Shown: positions 1-5,489 of the stretch, piece after piece
How positions within the stretch are numbered: the first letter of the stretch is position 1
Layout: each line of letters begins with the position of its first letter
Origin: Verrucomicrobiota bacterium
GTDB lineage: Bacteria > Verrucomicrobiota > Verrucomicrobiia > Verrucomicrobiales > Verrucomicrobiaceae
Assembly (NCBI GenBank): GCA_023429545.1
Contig: JAEYUU010000593.1
Location: 1 to 5,489, forward strand
Length of the DNA: 5,489 nt
Direction: 5' to 3'
Made by a program: the position numbers and the translations under genes
Notes under the pieces: generated by a model
The model's input: the letters and a program-made list of their open reading frames with translations, nothing else
Database searches by the model: none
Told to the model about the DNA's origin: nothing

Positions 1-20
1 CCGCAGCTCCTTCCACATCC

Positions 21-710
21 ATGCATGGGCGGAGGGTCAATGTCACTGGGGCGGCGGTGTCAGAGACAAAGCGGGCCATTCTGGACGCTGCGGAAGATCT
101 CTTTGCCGAGCATGGCATTGATGCCACGTCCGTCCGGGACATCACCCAGGCTGCGGGGGTGAATCTCGGGGCAATCCATTACCATTTTGGCTCCAAGAAT
201 GTGCTGATCGTGGAGGTGTTTTCTCGCGGGCTCACGCCTCTCAATCAAATGCGGCTGGATCTGCTGGCTCAAGTGGAGCAGGCGGCCGGGAAGCGTACCC
301 TGCCCCTGCAGGAAGTTCTGCGGGCCTTCATTGAGCCCACTGTGGAGTATCTGGTGGCAGAGGATGGCACGCCCATCAAGTTCCTGCGGCTGCTGTGCCG
401 CTGCTTTCAGGAGCCGCATCCGCAGCTCACCACCCTGCTGGCCGAGCATTTTCAGGAGCTCTTCCAGAGATTCAACAAGGGTTTCCTACGCGCTATCCCG
501 GGCATGCCGGAGGGAGAGCTGTTCTGGAGGATGACCTTCATGTTTGGCTCGCTGCATCAGGCGCTGGATACGTGGGTGCGTTTCGACAGCAATCCTTTCA
601 CCTGCATGGAGGGTGCCCCGCGAGCCGACCGCCTGAGTCGCGATGAACTCGGGGCAGCTCTCATTTCCTACTCAGCGGCGGGCTTCCGCAGCGCTGACTG
701 CCGTGCCTGA
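21..710 (+). CDS. TetR/AcrR-family transcriptional regulator (PsrA-like C-terminal region)
   Basis: This is a DNA-binding repressor of the TetR family, acting as a dimer in the cytoplasm. Residues about 15-61 form the classic N-terminal helix-turn-helix: a helix around AILDAAEDLFAEHG, then TSVRDITQAAGVNLGAIHYHFGSK, the family signature ending in YHFGSK. The remaining ~165 residues are the ligand-binding and dimerisation domain. Segments such as LTPLNQMRLDLL, FLRLLCRCFQEP and WRMTFMFGSLHQAL resemble the C-terminal domain of PsrA-type regulators, some of which sense fatty acids; the ligand here is unknown. The length of 229 residues is normal. The start is uncertain. ATG at 21 is listed, but the frame is open to the left edge, and the GTG at 57, just before SETKRAIL, gives an N-terminus nearer the usual TetR length. 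No clear ribosome site decides it. The gene runs in the same direction as the barrel gene 75 bp downstream, with no terminator between them, so co-transcription or regulation of that gene is possible but unproven. Confidence 0.93.
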   Translation: MHGRRVNVTGAAVSETKRAILDAAEDLFAEHGIDATSVRDITQAAGVNLGAIHYHFGSKNVLIVEVFSRGLTPLNQMRLDLLAQVEQAAGKRTLPLQEVLRAFIEPTVEYLVAEDGTPIKFLRLLCRCFQEPHPQLTTLLAEHFQELFQRFNKGFLRAIPGMPEGELFWRMTFMFGSLHQALDTWVRFDSNPFTCMEGAPRADRLSRDELGAALISYSAAGFRSADCRA

Positions 711-785
711 TACATTCATTCCCGGTGCACCTCTGGCGTGCCGGCAGACAAAAGCCATAACCCCATGGACCAGACAACAAACACG

Positions 786-1397
786 ATGAAAGCAACACTA
801 CTCACGCTGTCTCTGCTGGCAGCGCTCGCCCTCCCCGGCATGGCTGGCGAGATGACACTCACCCAGGCTACCAGCCCGGCTACCAGCCTCTCCCTGTACA
901 ATGCGGGTGAAGTACAGGTCGATGTATTCGGAGCCTATGGCTTCGCCAGTTCAGGCAACGAACGCGTCATCGGTGACGACGTCATCGGCGGTGGTCTTGG
1001 CATGAGCTACTATTTCACCCGCTGGTTCGGCATTGGCGGTGAAACTTCGCTTTTCGATACAGACGCCGATCTGCTGGGAACGGCAGCCTTCAACCTGTTC
1101 CTGCGCGCGCCGATTGCGGACTCGGGTTTTGCTGTTTACGCCTTTGGCGGCGGCGGCGTCAGCTACAATGCCGAAGATATTGACTATGATGACTTCGATG
1201 ACGCCCGGGACCGCGCCGAGGATGACGAGGATTTGCAAGACGACGACGATGTGCTTTTCCTATGGCATTTGGGTGCCGGCGTGGAATACCGCTTCAACCC
1301 GAACTTCGGCGTGTTCGCGGATGGCCGCTACACCTGGGTGGAGCGCGATGACAGTGACTTCGGCCTCGTCCGTGTCGGTCTGCGTTTCGCGTTCTAA
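786..1397 (+). CDS. Small secreted outer-membrane beta-barrel protein with acidic loop
   Basis: This is a predicted outer-membrane barrel of 203 residues. Residues 1-20 are a signal peptide (MKATLLTLSLLAALALPGMA) with a likely cut before GE. The rest alternates aromatic/hydrophobic and polar residues in short strands rich in Gly, Tyr and Phe, for example QVDVFGAYGFAS, GLGMSYYFTRWFGIGGE, AVYAFGGGGVSY, AGVEYRFNPNFGVFADGRYTW and VRVGLRFAF. The final residue is Phe, the usual recognition signal for BAM-assisted barrel insertion. The fold resembles small OmpW/Opa-like or 'outer membrane beta-barrel' domain proteins (OMP_b-brl); no specific function can be assigned. An unusual stretch at residues 130-155 has 17 Asp/Glu out of 26 and probably lies in an exposed loop. 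ATG 786 is chosen over the in-frame GTG 738 and ATG 765 because it places the signal peptide at the N-terminus; no strong Shine-Dalgarno precedes any of them. An intrinsic terminator follows 35 bp after the stop. Confidence 0.88.
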   Translation: MKATLLTLSLLAALALPGMAGEMTLTQATSPATSLSLYNAGEVQVDVFGAYGFASSGNERVIGDDVIGGGLGMSYYFTRWFGIGGETSLFDTDADLLGTAAFNLFLRAPIADSGFAVYAFGGGGVSYNAEDIDYDDFDDARDRAEDDEDLQDDDDVLFLWHLGAGVEYRFNPNFGVFADGRYTWVERDDSDFGLVRVGLRFAF

Positions 1398-1431
1398 TCG
1401 GGCGTAGCCGAAAATTTTTCCCATACCTGGA

Positions 1432-1462
1432 GCCGTCTGCGGAAACGCAGGCGGCTTTTTTT
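1432..1462 (+). terminator. Rho-independent terminator of the barrel gene
   Basis: A ten-pair stem (1432-1441 with 1446-1455, one T-G wobble) closes a GAAA tetraloop and is followed directly by seven T residues (1456-1462). It lies 35 bp after the stop codon at 1397. There is no matching A-run directly before the left arm, so it should work only for plus-strand transcription. Confidence 0.93.
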
Positions 1463-1517
1463 GGACCCTGCGTGAGCCCGCCTTCGCAGGTACATTCGTC
1501 TGGAAGGGGATGCAATC

Positions 1518-1545
1518 GGTGGCGGCACAGCCGGCACCCGGTGCC
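1518..1545. repeat. GC-rich inverted repeat with two competing hairpins
   Basis: Positions 1518-1526 pair with 1530-1538 around an ACA loop: nine pairs with one G-G mismatch. The right arm can instead pair with the next bases: GGCACC (1533-1538) and GGTGCC (1540-1545) around a single C. Neither strand has a following T-run, so this is not an intrinsic terminator. It lies in the 183-bp stretch (1463-1645) between the terminator and the end of the small minus-strand gene, where nothing else is visible. It could be a 3' RNA structure or a protein-binding site. Confidence 0.4.
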
Positions 1546-1645
1546 ACGAGGTGACTCTCAGAGGCAGAGAGGGGGACGTTTCAGACCTTGGGCGATGGAC
1601 TCATTCATTGGCCGGCCGCTACCGGGTGATTTTCTTGCACCGCAC

Positions 1646-1834
1646 TTACGCAAAGGACAGCTCGTCCGCATCTTCTTCGATCAGGGACACCACGTCATCG
1701 GGACGGTAGTGGAACACAACCTCATTTTCTTCGCTGCGGACGGCGCAAAGCTGGGTACCGCAACGCTCGATTCGACCGACAAACACCATCGGGGATTTGC
1801 CCCGCACCTGAATCGTGAGTTTCTTCCAGAACAT
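1646..1834 (-). CDS. Small protein of 62 residues, probable, function unknown
   Basis: I do not recognise this protein as a named family. The product starts MFWKKLTIQVRGKSPMVF and shows short alternating strands (KLTIQV, MVFVGRIE, TQLCAVRS, NEVVFHY), then PDDVVSLIEEDADELSF, an acidic C-terminus. This looks like a small all-beta soluble protein with no signal peptide or membrane segment. Two Cys occur, at residues 25 and 30 (ERCGTQLCAV). Codon third positions are mostly G or C, as in the neighbours. A TATACT -10-like hexamer at 1859-1864 would give a leader of about 18 bases; no Shine-Dalgarno is evident. A longer plus-strand frame (1472-1855) covers the same DNA, but its translation is rich in Arg, His and Pro without recognisable structure, so the minus-strand reading is preferred. 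The call is moderate because of its short length. Confidence 0.55.
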   Translation of the reverse strand: MFWKKLTIQVRGKSPMVFVGRIERCGTQLCAVRSEENEVVFHYRPDDVVSLIEEDADELSFA

Positions 1835-1858
1835 ACAATCAATGTTGAAGATTGAGAG

Positions 1859-1864
1859 AGTATA
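1859..1864 (-). promoter_or_regulatory. Candidate -10 element for the small minus-strand gene
   Basis: Read on the minus strand the bases are TATACT, five of six matching the bacterial -10 consensus, in a locally AT-rich region. Transcription would begin around 1852, about 18 bases before ATG 1834. No good -35 hexamer is present 16-18 bp upstream, so the call depends on the -10 and its position. Confidence 0.35.
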
Positions 1865-1916
1865 GTAGCCGTAATGAGCCCAGATTATTCTAAATCTTTA
1901 TTCATTGTGTGATACA

Positions 1917-1927
1917 GTTTGCCAAAC
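1917..1927. promoter_or_regulatory. Short palindrome in the divergent intergenic region
   Basis: GTTTG and CAAAC flank a central C. The spacing is too tight for an RNA hairpin but suits a small operator. An outer pair, ACAGTT (1914-1919) and AACTGT (1936-1941), overlaps it. It lies between two divergent genes (starts at 1834 and 2051), in a 216-bp region that otherwise holds only weak promoter-like sequences. Chance occurrence is possible at this length. Confidence 0.25.
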
Positions 1928-1932
1928 AACCA

Positions 1933-1962
1933 TGGAACTGTCGAGACAAAGTTTAAGATAAT
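1933..1962 (+). promoter_or_regulatory. Weak candidate promoter for the membrane protein gene
   Basis: GATAAT at 1957-1962 matches five of six bases of the -10 consensus. TGGAAC at 1933-1938, 18 bp upstream, matches only three of six of the -35 consensus. The leader to ATG 2051 would be about 80 bases. It is the best plus-strand candidate in the intergenic region but is not strong. Confidence 0.25.
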
Positions 1963-2050
1963 TCCTCATGTCGTTGCGTGACGGTGCGTCGCATGGTCCT
2001 CGTATTGTCCGATTGATCTCATCGTCTCCCGACTGGAGCATCGAGACCAC

Positions 2051-2530
2051 ATGCGCCGACTCGCCCTTTATTCCTTTGTCATCACACTCATCTGGCTCAC
2101 ATTCATTGTGGCCATCAGCTTTGTGGAGACGCCGGCCAAGTTTCAGGCGCTGAAAATCGAGAAGTTCGACGTGGTCACACCCGCTCTGCAGAACGCGCTC
2201 GCCATCGGGCATGTGGTGTTTCACCGGCTCAATCGCATTGAGTGGGTGTGCTGTGCCTTCTCGTGGTTTCTGGTGCTGCGCATCCGCGTGGTGCGCACGA
2301 GTGGCAGTCTGATCCTCCTGGGTGCGGCCACAGCCATTCTCGCCTTCCAGACATTCGTGCTCTATCCCAGCCTGGATCTCCGTGTCGCCGAGGTCATGGT
2401 CGGACGCATGCCTCCGCCCACCTGGCACCACATCGCTTTTGTCGTGGGTGAGGTGGTCAAGGTGCTCACGCTCGGCATACTCACCGCCGCGCAGTTGCAA
2501 GCCTTTGCGCGCGCGGTGCTGTCTGAGTGA
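2051..2530 (+). CDS. Four-helix integral membrane protein (DUF4149-like), function unknown
   Basis: The 159-residue product has four hydrophobic segments at about residues 6-24, 62-80, 84-103 and 128-148, which indicates a small inner-membrane protein. The first helix runs into ISFVETPAKFQAL. A hydrophilic stretch with conserved-looking IGHVVFHRLNRIEW then leads into helix two. This layout, a helix followed by an (F)xExPxKFxA motif and an (F)xxLNRxEW motif, resembles uncharacterised bacterial four-helix proteins related to DUF4149/TMEM205; the match is from memory of the pattern, not a search. No enzymatic motif is visible. ATG 2051 is preferred because GGAG at 2035-2038 lies upstream, although the 12-base spacing is long, and because the first helix then starts near the N-terminus. 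The gene ends 22 bp from the convergent stop of the barrel gene, with no terminator in the gap. It is divergent from the small minus-strand gene. Confidence 0.82.
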   Translation: MRRLALYSFVITLIWLTFIVAISFVETPAKFQALKIEKFDVVTPALQNALAIGHVVFHRLNRIEWVCCAFSWFLVLRIRVVRTSGSLILLGAATAILAFQTFVLYPSLDLRVAEVMVGRMPPPTWHHIAFVVGEVVKVLTLGILTAAQLQAFARAVLSE

Positions 2531-2552
2531 TGGGGACGCTTGTGGTCCGGAG

Positions 2553-3779
2553 CTACAACTTGCAAGTGAGCCCGAGGAAGATGCCGCTCATCTCTGCATC
2601 GAAGATGAATCCGCCATCCTGGTAGTCCACGGAGTAGTGCCGCCAGCCCAGTTCGGTGGACCAGCGTTCGCTCAATTGGTACCCCAGGGCGCCGAAGAGA
2701 TTCCAGGTGATGTCAGAGGCCACACCGAAGCCACCCACATCAGCACGTGCAGCCAGGTACACCTGGTCCGTGAGATTGAGCCGGCCACGCAGCCCCACGA
2801 AGGGGTCCACCCAGGACTTGCTGGCTGCCGCTTCATTGGGAATCGCTTTGCGAACGGCGGACTCGATGGCGCCCGCGAGTTGCTTCTTGGCGCGGGCCAC
2901 AGCGCGCTGCGCCTGTTTGCGTGCGGCAGACACCGCGGCGGCGGCACGTTCCTCGATCACAGCTTTCGTCAGAGCCTTGTTGGCTGCCAGCACCTGCTGG
3001 CTGCTTTCCACCTTCTGACGAATTTGAGCACGCTCTGCGGGAGTCAGGTTGTGGATGGTTTCGATGATCTCCCGGATGGTGGTTTGCTCAAGGATGCGCT
3101 GTATGGCAGCTTCGCGGACTTCGCCGCGCAGGGCCTCCGCACGTTCATCAAGCTCCAGCGCAGCAAGCTGGGCGCTGGCGCGGGCAGCGGCCCGGCCCAC
3201 CTCTTTCTGGATCACATCCACGGCGCGGTTGACCGCAGCGTCGCTCAGATCCTGGCTGACATCGCGCACCCCTGCAGAGTCGAGGTGGAAGTTGAGTCCA
3301 GTCCTGAGATACATGTACCGCCCTCCGGCGATGAGGTCCAGGTAGCCACGCCGGCCCTCGATCAAACGGTAAGTAACAGCCAACTCAGCAAGGACCTGCT
3401 CCACTTCCACATCGACAGAGGTGAGCAATCGTCCGGGCGTCTCGCCTGAGGCGGACATCTTGAGATACATGCCGTCTGCGATGAACCCCCAGCGGTTGTT
3501 CCTCGCCTCTACGGTGAGCGTCGCAATCATGTCCAGATTCTTCAGGATGTCCTTCAAGCCCACGTCCACCGATACCGGATCAAATCCTCCCACCCCCACT
3601 TCTCCACTGAGCCCGGCGCCCCAGCCCGGCAGCGAGACGAGGAACTGCCAACCCGGCGCCGGCTCGGAGATGCTGGTCAGGGGTGGGAGCGGGGGAGGTG
3701 GGAGAGTGCGTTCACCCGCGAGAGCGGGCACGGACATCATGCCGCAGAAGCATGCCAGAGTGGCGAGGCGGGAGGTCAT
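2553..3779 (-). CDS. Outer-membrane beta-barrel protein interrupted by a long helical domain
   Basis: The 408-residue product has a signal peptide at residues 1-21 (cut after PALA), then a Pro-rich linker (residues 27-33). Residues about 43-165 are barrel strands, such as WGFIADGMYLKMSA, AELAVTYRLI and YLDLIAGGRYMYLRTGLNF. Residues about 168-320 are Ala/Glu/Arg/Lys-rich, almost free of Gly and aromatics, and look helical or coiled-coil. Residues 323-408 resume as a barrel: WVDPFVGLRGRLNLTDQVYLAARAD, GGFGVASDITWN, GALGYQLSERWSTELGWRHYSVDY. The two halves read like one known type of outer-membrane protein in which YLDLxAGxRYxxL normally leads through a short loop to WVDPxVGLRGR; here the loop is about 150 residues. 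The start at 3779 is chosen because of the signal peptide; the frame stays open upstream to 4163, but those 128 residues lie mostly opposite to, or out of frame with, the sulfatase and look random. The start lies 55 bp after the sulfatase stop, suggesting co-transcription. No Shine-Dalgarno is clear. The last residue is Leu, not the usual Phe. Confidence 0.87.
   Translation of the reverse strand: MTSRLATLACFCGMMSVPALAGERTLPPPPLPPLTSISEPAPGWQFLVSLPGWGAGLSGEVGVGGFDPVSVDVGLKDILKNLDMIATLTVEARNNRWGFIADGMYLKMSASGETPGRLLTSVDVEVEQVLAELAVTYRLIEGRRGYLDLIAGGRYMYLRTGLNFHLDSAGVRDVSQDLSDAAVNRAVDVIQKEVGRAAARASAQLAALELDERAEALRGEVREAAIQRILEQTTIREIIETIHNLTPAERAQIRQKVESSQQVLAANKALTKAVIEERAAAAVSAARKQAQRAVARAKKQLAGAIESAVRKAIPNEAAASKSWVDPFVGLRGRLNLTDQVYLAARADVGGFGVASDITWNLFGALGYQLSERWSTELGWRHYSVDYQDGGFIFDAEMSGIFLGLTCKL
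2820..3278 (-). other. Helical (coiled-coil-like) insert within the barrel protein
   Basis: This segment encodes residues about 168-320. It is dense in Ala, Glu, Arg, Lys, Gln, Ile and Leu, with runs such as AAARASAQLAALELDERAEAL and ERAAAAVSAARKQAQRAVAR. NLTPAERAQIRQKVESS looks like a helix start after a turn. The barrel pattern stops before it and resumes after it. Boundaries are judged by eye. Confidence 0.7.
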
Positions 3780-3834
3780 GGATGTGTCGAGGTCTGAGGT
3801 CGGAGGCCGGGATGATGAGCGGTTCACCGATGGG

Positions 3835-5489
3835 TCACTTTTGCTCCACCGTAACTTTGATGATCTTACCGGTGAAGGCATTGGCAGCCTGCTTGTAGTC
3901 GGGGGACACATTCGTCTCGCCGTCCAAGCCCACGTCCGCGCCTTCGTCGCCTGAAAAGGCATACGGCTGGGTCTTGGGGATGTGACCCTCGGCGACTTTT
4001 TTGCCATCGACGCCCAGGATGGATTTGCCGCCGGTACCGGGCTTGGCCGCATCCGGGATGAACTCGTAAGATATCGTGTGCTTGCCGGGCGCAAGCGCAG
4101 TGTCCCCTCCAATGTTGGTGCGCTCGAGGGCGAACCAGTTGTATTCATGGCGCACCTTTCCATCCTTCATGTAGAGGACCCACCCGCCGAAGTAGCCAGC
4201 CTGTGCGATGATCACGCCCTCCGTCTTTTCATCCTTCAGTTCCACCTCGGCGACCACAGTGTGATGGACGCCCTTCACATTGATGAAGGCGTTTTCCATC
4301 ATGCCCATCATGCCAGGATACACCGTGAGTGATTTGCGAGGGCCCAGCAGATCCGGCCGCCCCGCAACGGCGGCGCTGAAACGCTCCGAGCGGCGATCGT
4401 CGATGGGCAGCACGTTGTTTCGCTCCGCCTCCTTGAGGAAGATGGCTTGAAGCTCCTTGAGCTTGGCGGGGTTCTTCTGGGCAAGGTTGTTTGCCTGGCT
4501 GAAGTCCTCGTTCACATTGTAAAGCTCCCACACGTCGTCTTTCAGCGCGGGAAGCTCCACCATCAGCCACGGGAGCGAGTGGCGCGTGCAAGCGACCCAG
4601 CCCTCATGGTAGATGCCACGGTTGCCAAACATTTCGAAATACTGCGTGGTGCGGCGGTCTGGAGCATTGGGAGCGTCAACTGAGTAAAGCATGGACACTC
4701 CGTCCATGGGGCGCTGCTTGATGCCATTGACGACTTTGGGTTGCGGCAGCTTTGCGGCTTCCAGCACAGTGGGAGCCACGTCCACCACGTGGTGGAACTG
4801 GCTGCGAACCGCGCCGCCACCGGATTTGATCCCCTTTGGCCAGTGGAGCACCATGCCATTACGCGTGCCGCCGAAGTGGCTGGCCACCTGCTTGGTCCAC
4901 TGGAAAGGCGTGTTGGTCGCCCAAGCCCAGCCGATGGCGAAGTGCGGGAAGGTGGTGGGGTCGCCCCAGTTCTCGATGTGGCCCATCATCTGGTCGGCTT
5001 TGCCGATGATGCCGTTGAGTGCCATCATTTCATTGTAGGTGCCTTCGGGACCGCCTTCGGCGCTCGCGCCATTGTCGCCCACGATGTAAAAAAGGAGGGT
5101 GTTATCCAGTTCGCCGATGGCTTCCAACTGCGCCACGAGGCGTCCTACCTCGTGGTCCGTGTGCTCGGCAAATCCGGCGAAGGTCTCCATCTGGCGTTCG
5201 AAGAGCCGTTTCTGGTCGGCGCTCACGTCATCCCACGCGGGGATCTCCTTGGGCCGGGGGGTGAGTTGGGTATCGGCCGGGATGACACCCAGCTTCTTCT
5301 GACGTGCGAAGGTTTCCTCACGCAGCTTGTCCCAGCCACCGGTGAACTGGCCCTTGTATTTGGCGATCCATTCCTTGGGCGCATGGTGCGGGGCGTGCGT
5401 GGCACCTGTGGCAAAATACATGTAGAAAGGCTTGTCAGGCGTCGGCGCCGGCAGGGGGCGGGCCCAAATGTTGAGCTGGGGGGGGATGT
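3835..5489 (-). CDS. Arylsulfatase, large type-I family (partial, N-terminus beyond the right edge)
   Basis: This is a formylglycine-dependent sulfatase (family S1, PF00884) that hydrolyses sulfate esters, usually in the periplasm or outside the cell. About 550 C-terminal residues are present. Numbered from the Met at 5421, visible motifs are ATGATHAPHH (His9, substrate/metal-site region), GDNGAS (Asp116-Asn117, calcium ligands) and GTRNGMVLHWPKGI (Lys196, the usual active-site lysine). The Cys-x-Pro/Ser-x-Arg motif that becomes formylglycine lies before the window, so activity cannot be confirmed. After the catalytic core (to about residue 345) comes a beta-rich C-terminal domain (about 370-528) with WVLYMKDGKVRHEYNWF and LAPGKHTISYEF. 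This is typical of the large, roughly 780-residue bacterial arylsulfatases often labelled atsA, rather than the compact Pseudomonas type. Met 5421 is internal, not the start: the frame stays open to 5489 and continues the family pattern (PDKPFYMYFA). It sits 55 bp upstream of the barrel gene and probably shares its transcript. Confidence 0.93.
   Translation of the reverse strand, partial: IPPQLNIWARPLPAPTPDKPFYMYFATGATHAPHHAPKEWIAKYKGQFTGGWDKLREETFARQKKLGVIPADTQLTPRPKEIPAWDDVSADQKRLFERQMETFAGFAEHTDHEVGRLVAQLEAIGELDNTLLFYIVGDNGASAEGGPEGTYNEMMALNGIIGKADQMMGHIENWGDPTTFPHFAIGWAWATNTPFQWTKQVASHFGGTRNGMVLHWPKGIKSGGGAVRSQFHHVVDVAPTVLEAAKLPQPKVVNGIKQRPMDGVSMLYSVDAPNAPDRRTTQYFEMFGNRGIYHEGWVACTRHSLPWLMVELPALKDDVWELYNVNEDFSQANNLAQKNPAKLKELQAIFLKEAERNNVLPIDDRRSERFSAAVAGRPDLLGPRKSLTVYPGMMGMMENAFINVKGVHHTVVAEVELKDEKTEGVIIAQAGYFGGWVLYMKDGKVRHEYNWFALERTNIGGDTALAPGKHTISYEFIPDAAKPGTGGKSILGVDGKKVAEGHIPKTQPYAFSGDEGADVGLDGETNVSPDYKQAANAFTGKIIKVTVEQK

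Noticed and set aside
719..763. Possible promoter between the regulator and the barrel gene
   Set aside because: The best hexamers (CATAAC at 756-761, CTGGCG at 733-738) match only four and three of six consensus bases, no better than chance.
738..785. Earlier GTG (738) or ATG (765) start for the small barrel gene
   Set aside because: Either would put 7 to 16 polar residues before the signal peptide; ATG 786 gives a standard one. No ribosome site supports the earlier starts.
1472..1855. Plus-strand open frame of 127 codons
   Set aside because: The translation is irregular and rich in Arg, His and Pro, with no recognisable pattern. The opposite strand at 1646-1834 encodes a more protein-like product.
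1898..2500. Minus-strand open frame of 200 codons
   Set aside because: It is antisense to the four-helix membrane protein. The His/Asp/Glu-rich translation is what the reverse of hydrophobic codons gives.
2322..3449. Plus-strand open frame of 375 codons
   Set aside because: It runs across the end of the membrane protein gene and opposite the barrel gene. The translation has no domain, signal or strand pattern, while the other readings do. Long antisense frames are common at high GC.
3750..3779. Lipoprotein signal at Cys10 of the interrupted barrel protein
   Set aside because: The residues before Cys10 (TLA) fit a lipobox poorly and the hydrophobic stretch before it is too short; an ordinary cleavage after PALA is better.
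3780..4163. N-terminal extension of 128 residues for the barrel gene
   Set aside because: It lies mostly opposite or out of frame with the sulfatase, is a Ser/Pro/Arg/Thr-rich random-looking sequence, and would bury a good signal peptide that begins at 3779.

Overview
The window is 5.5 kb of GC-rich bacterial chromosome with five credible protein genes, one cut by the right edge. There is no sign of phage, insertion sequence, CRISPR array, tRNA or rRNA. A large type-I sulfatase with a long C-terminal extension, GC-rich codon use, several starts without a convincing Shine-Dalgarno, and secreted or outer-membrane beta-barrel proteins fit a Gram-negative of the Planctomycetota/Verrucomicrobiota group, most like Verrucomicrobiota (Verrucomicrobium/Prosthecobacter type). 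That placement is inference from protein style, not from a marker gene.

Left part (1-1470, plus strand): a TetR-family repressor (21-710) is followed after 75 bp by a small secreted outer-membrane beta-barrel protein (786-1397). The barrel carries one very acidic loop and ends in phenylalanine. A textbook intrinsic terminator (1432-1462) closes this block. The regulator may control its neighbour, but no operator could be proven.

Middle part (1463-2552): a mostly non-coding stretch contains a strong inverted repeat (1518-1545), then a probable 62-residue gene on the minus strand (1646-1834). An AT-richer divergent intergenic region follows, with candidate promoters and a short palindrome. Then comes a four-helix membrane protein on the plus strand (2051-2530).

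Right part (2553-5489, minus strand): the partial sulfatase gene (3835 to beyond the right edge) lies 55 bp upstream of a second outer-membrane barrel gene (2553-3779), and the two look like one transcription unit. The barrel protein is the most unusual item: about 150 residues of Ala/Glu/Arg/Lys-rich helical sequence interrupt two halves of an otherwise ordinary barrel. The unit may combine hydrolysis of sulfated organics outside the cytoplasm with an envelope protein, but that coupling rests only on gene order. No complete new defence or mobile system is visible.
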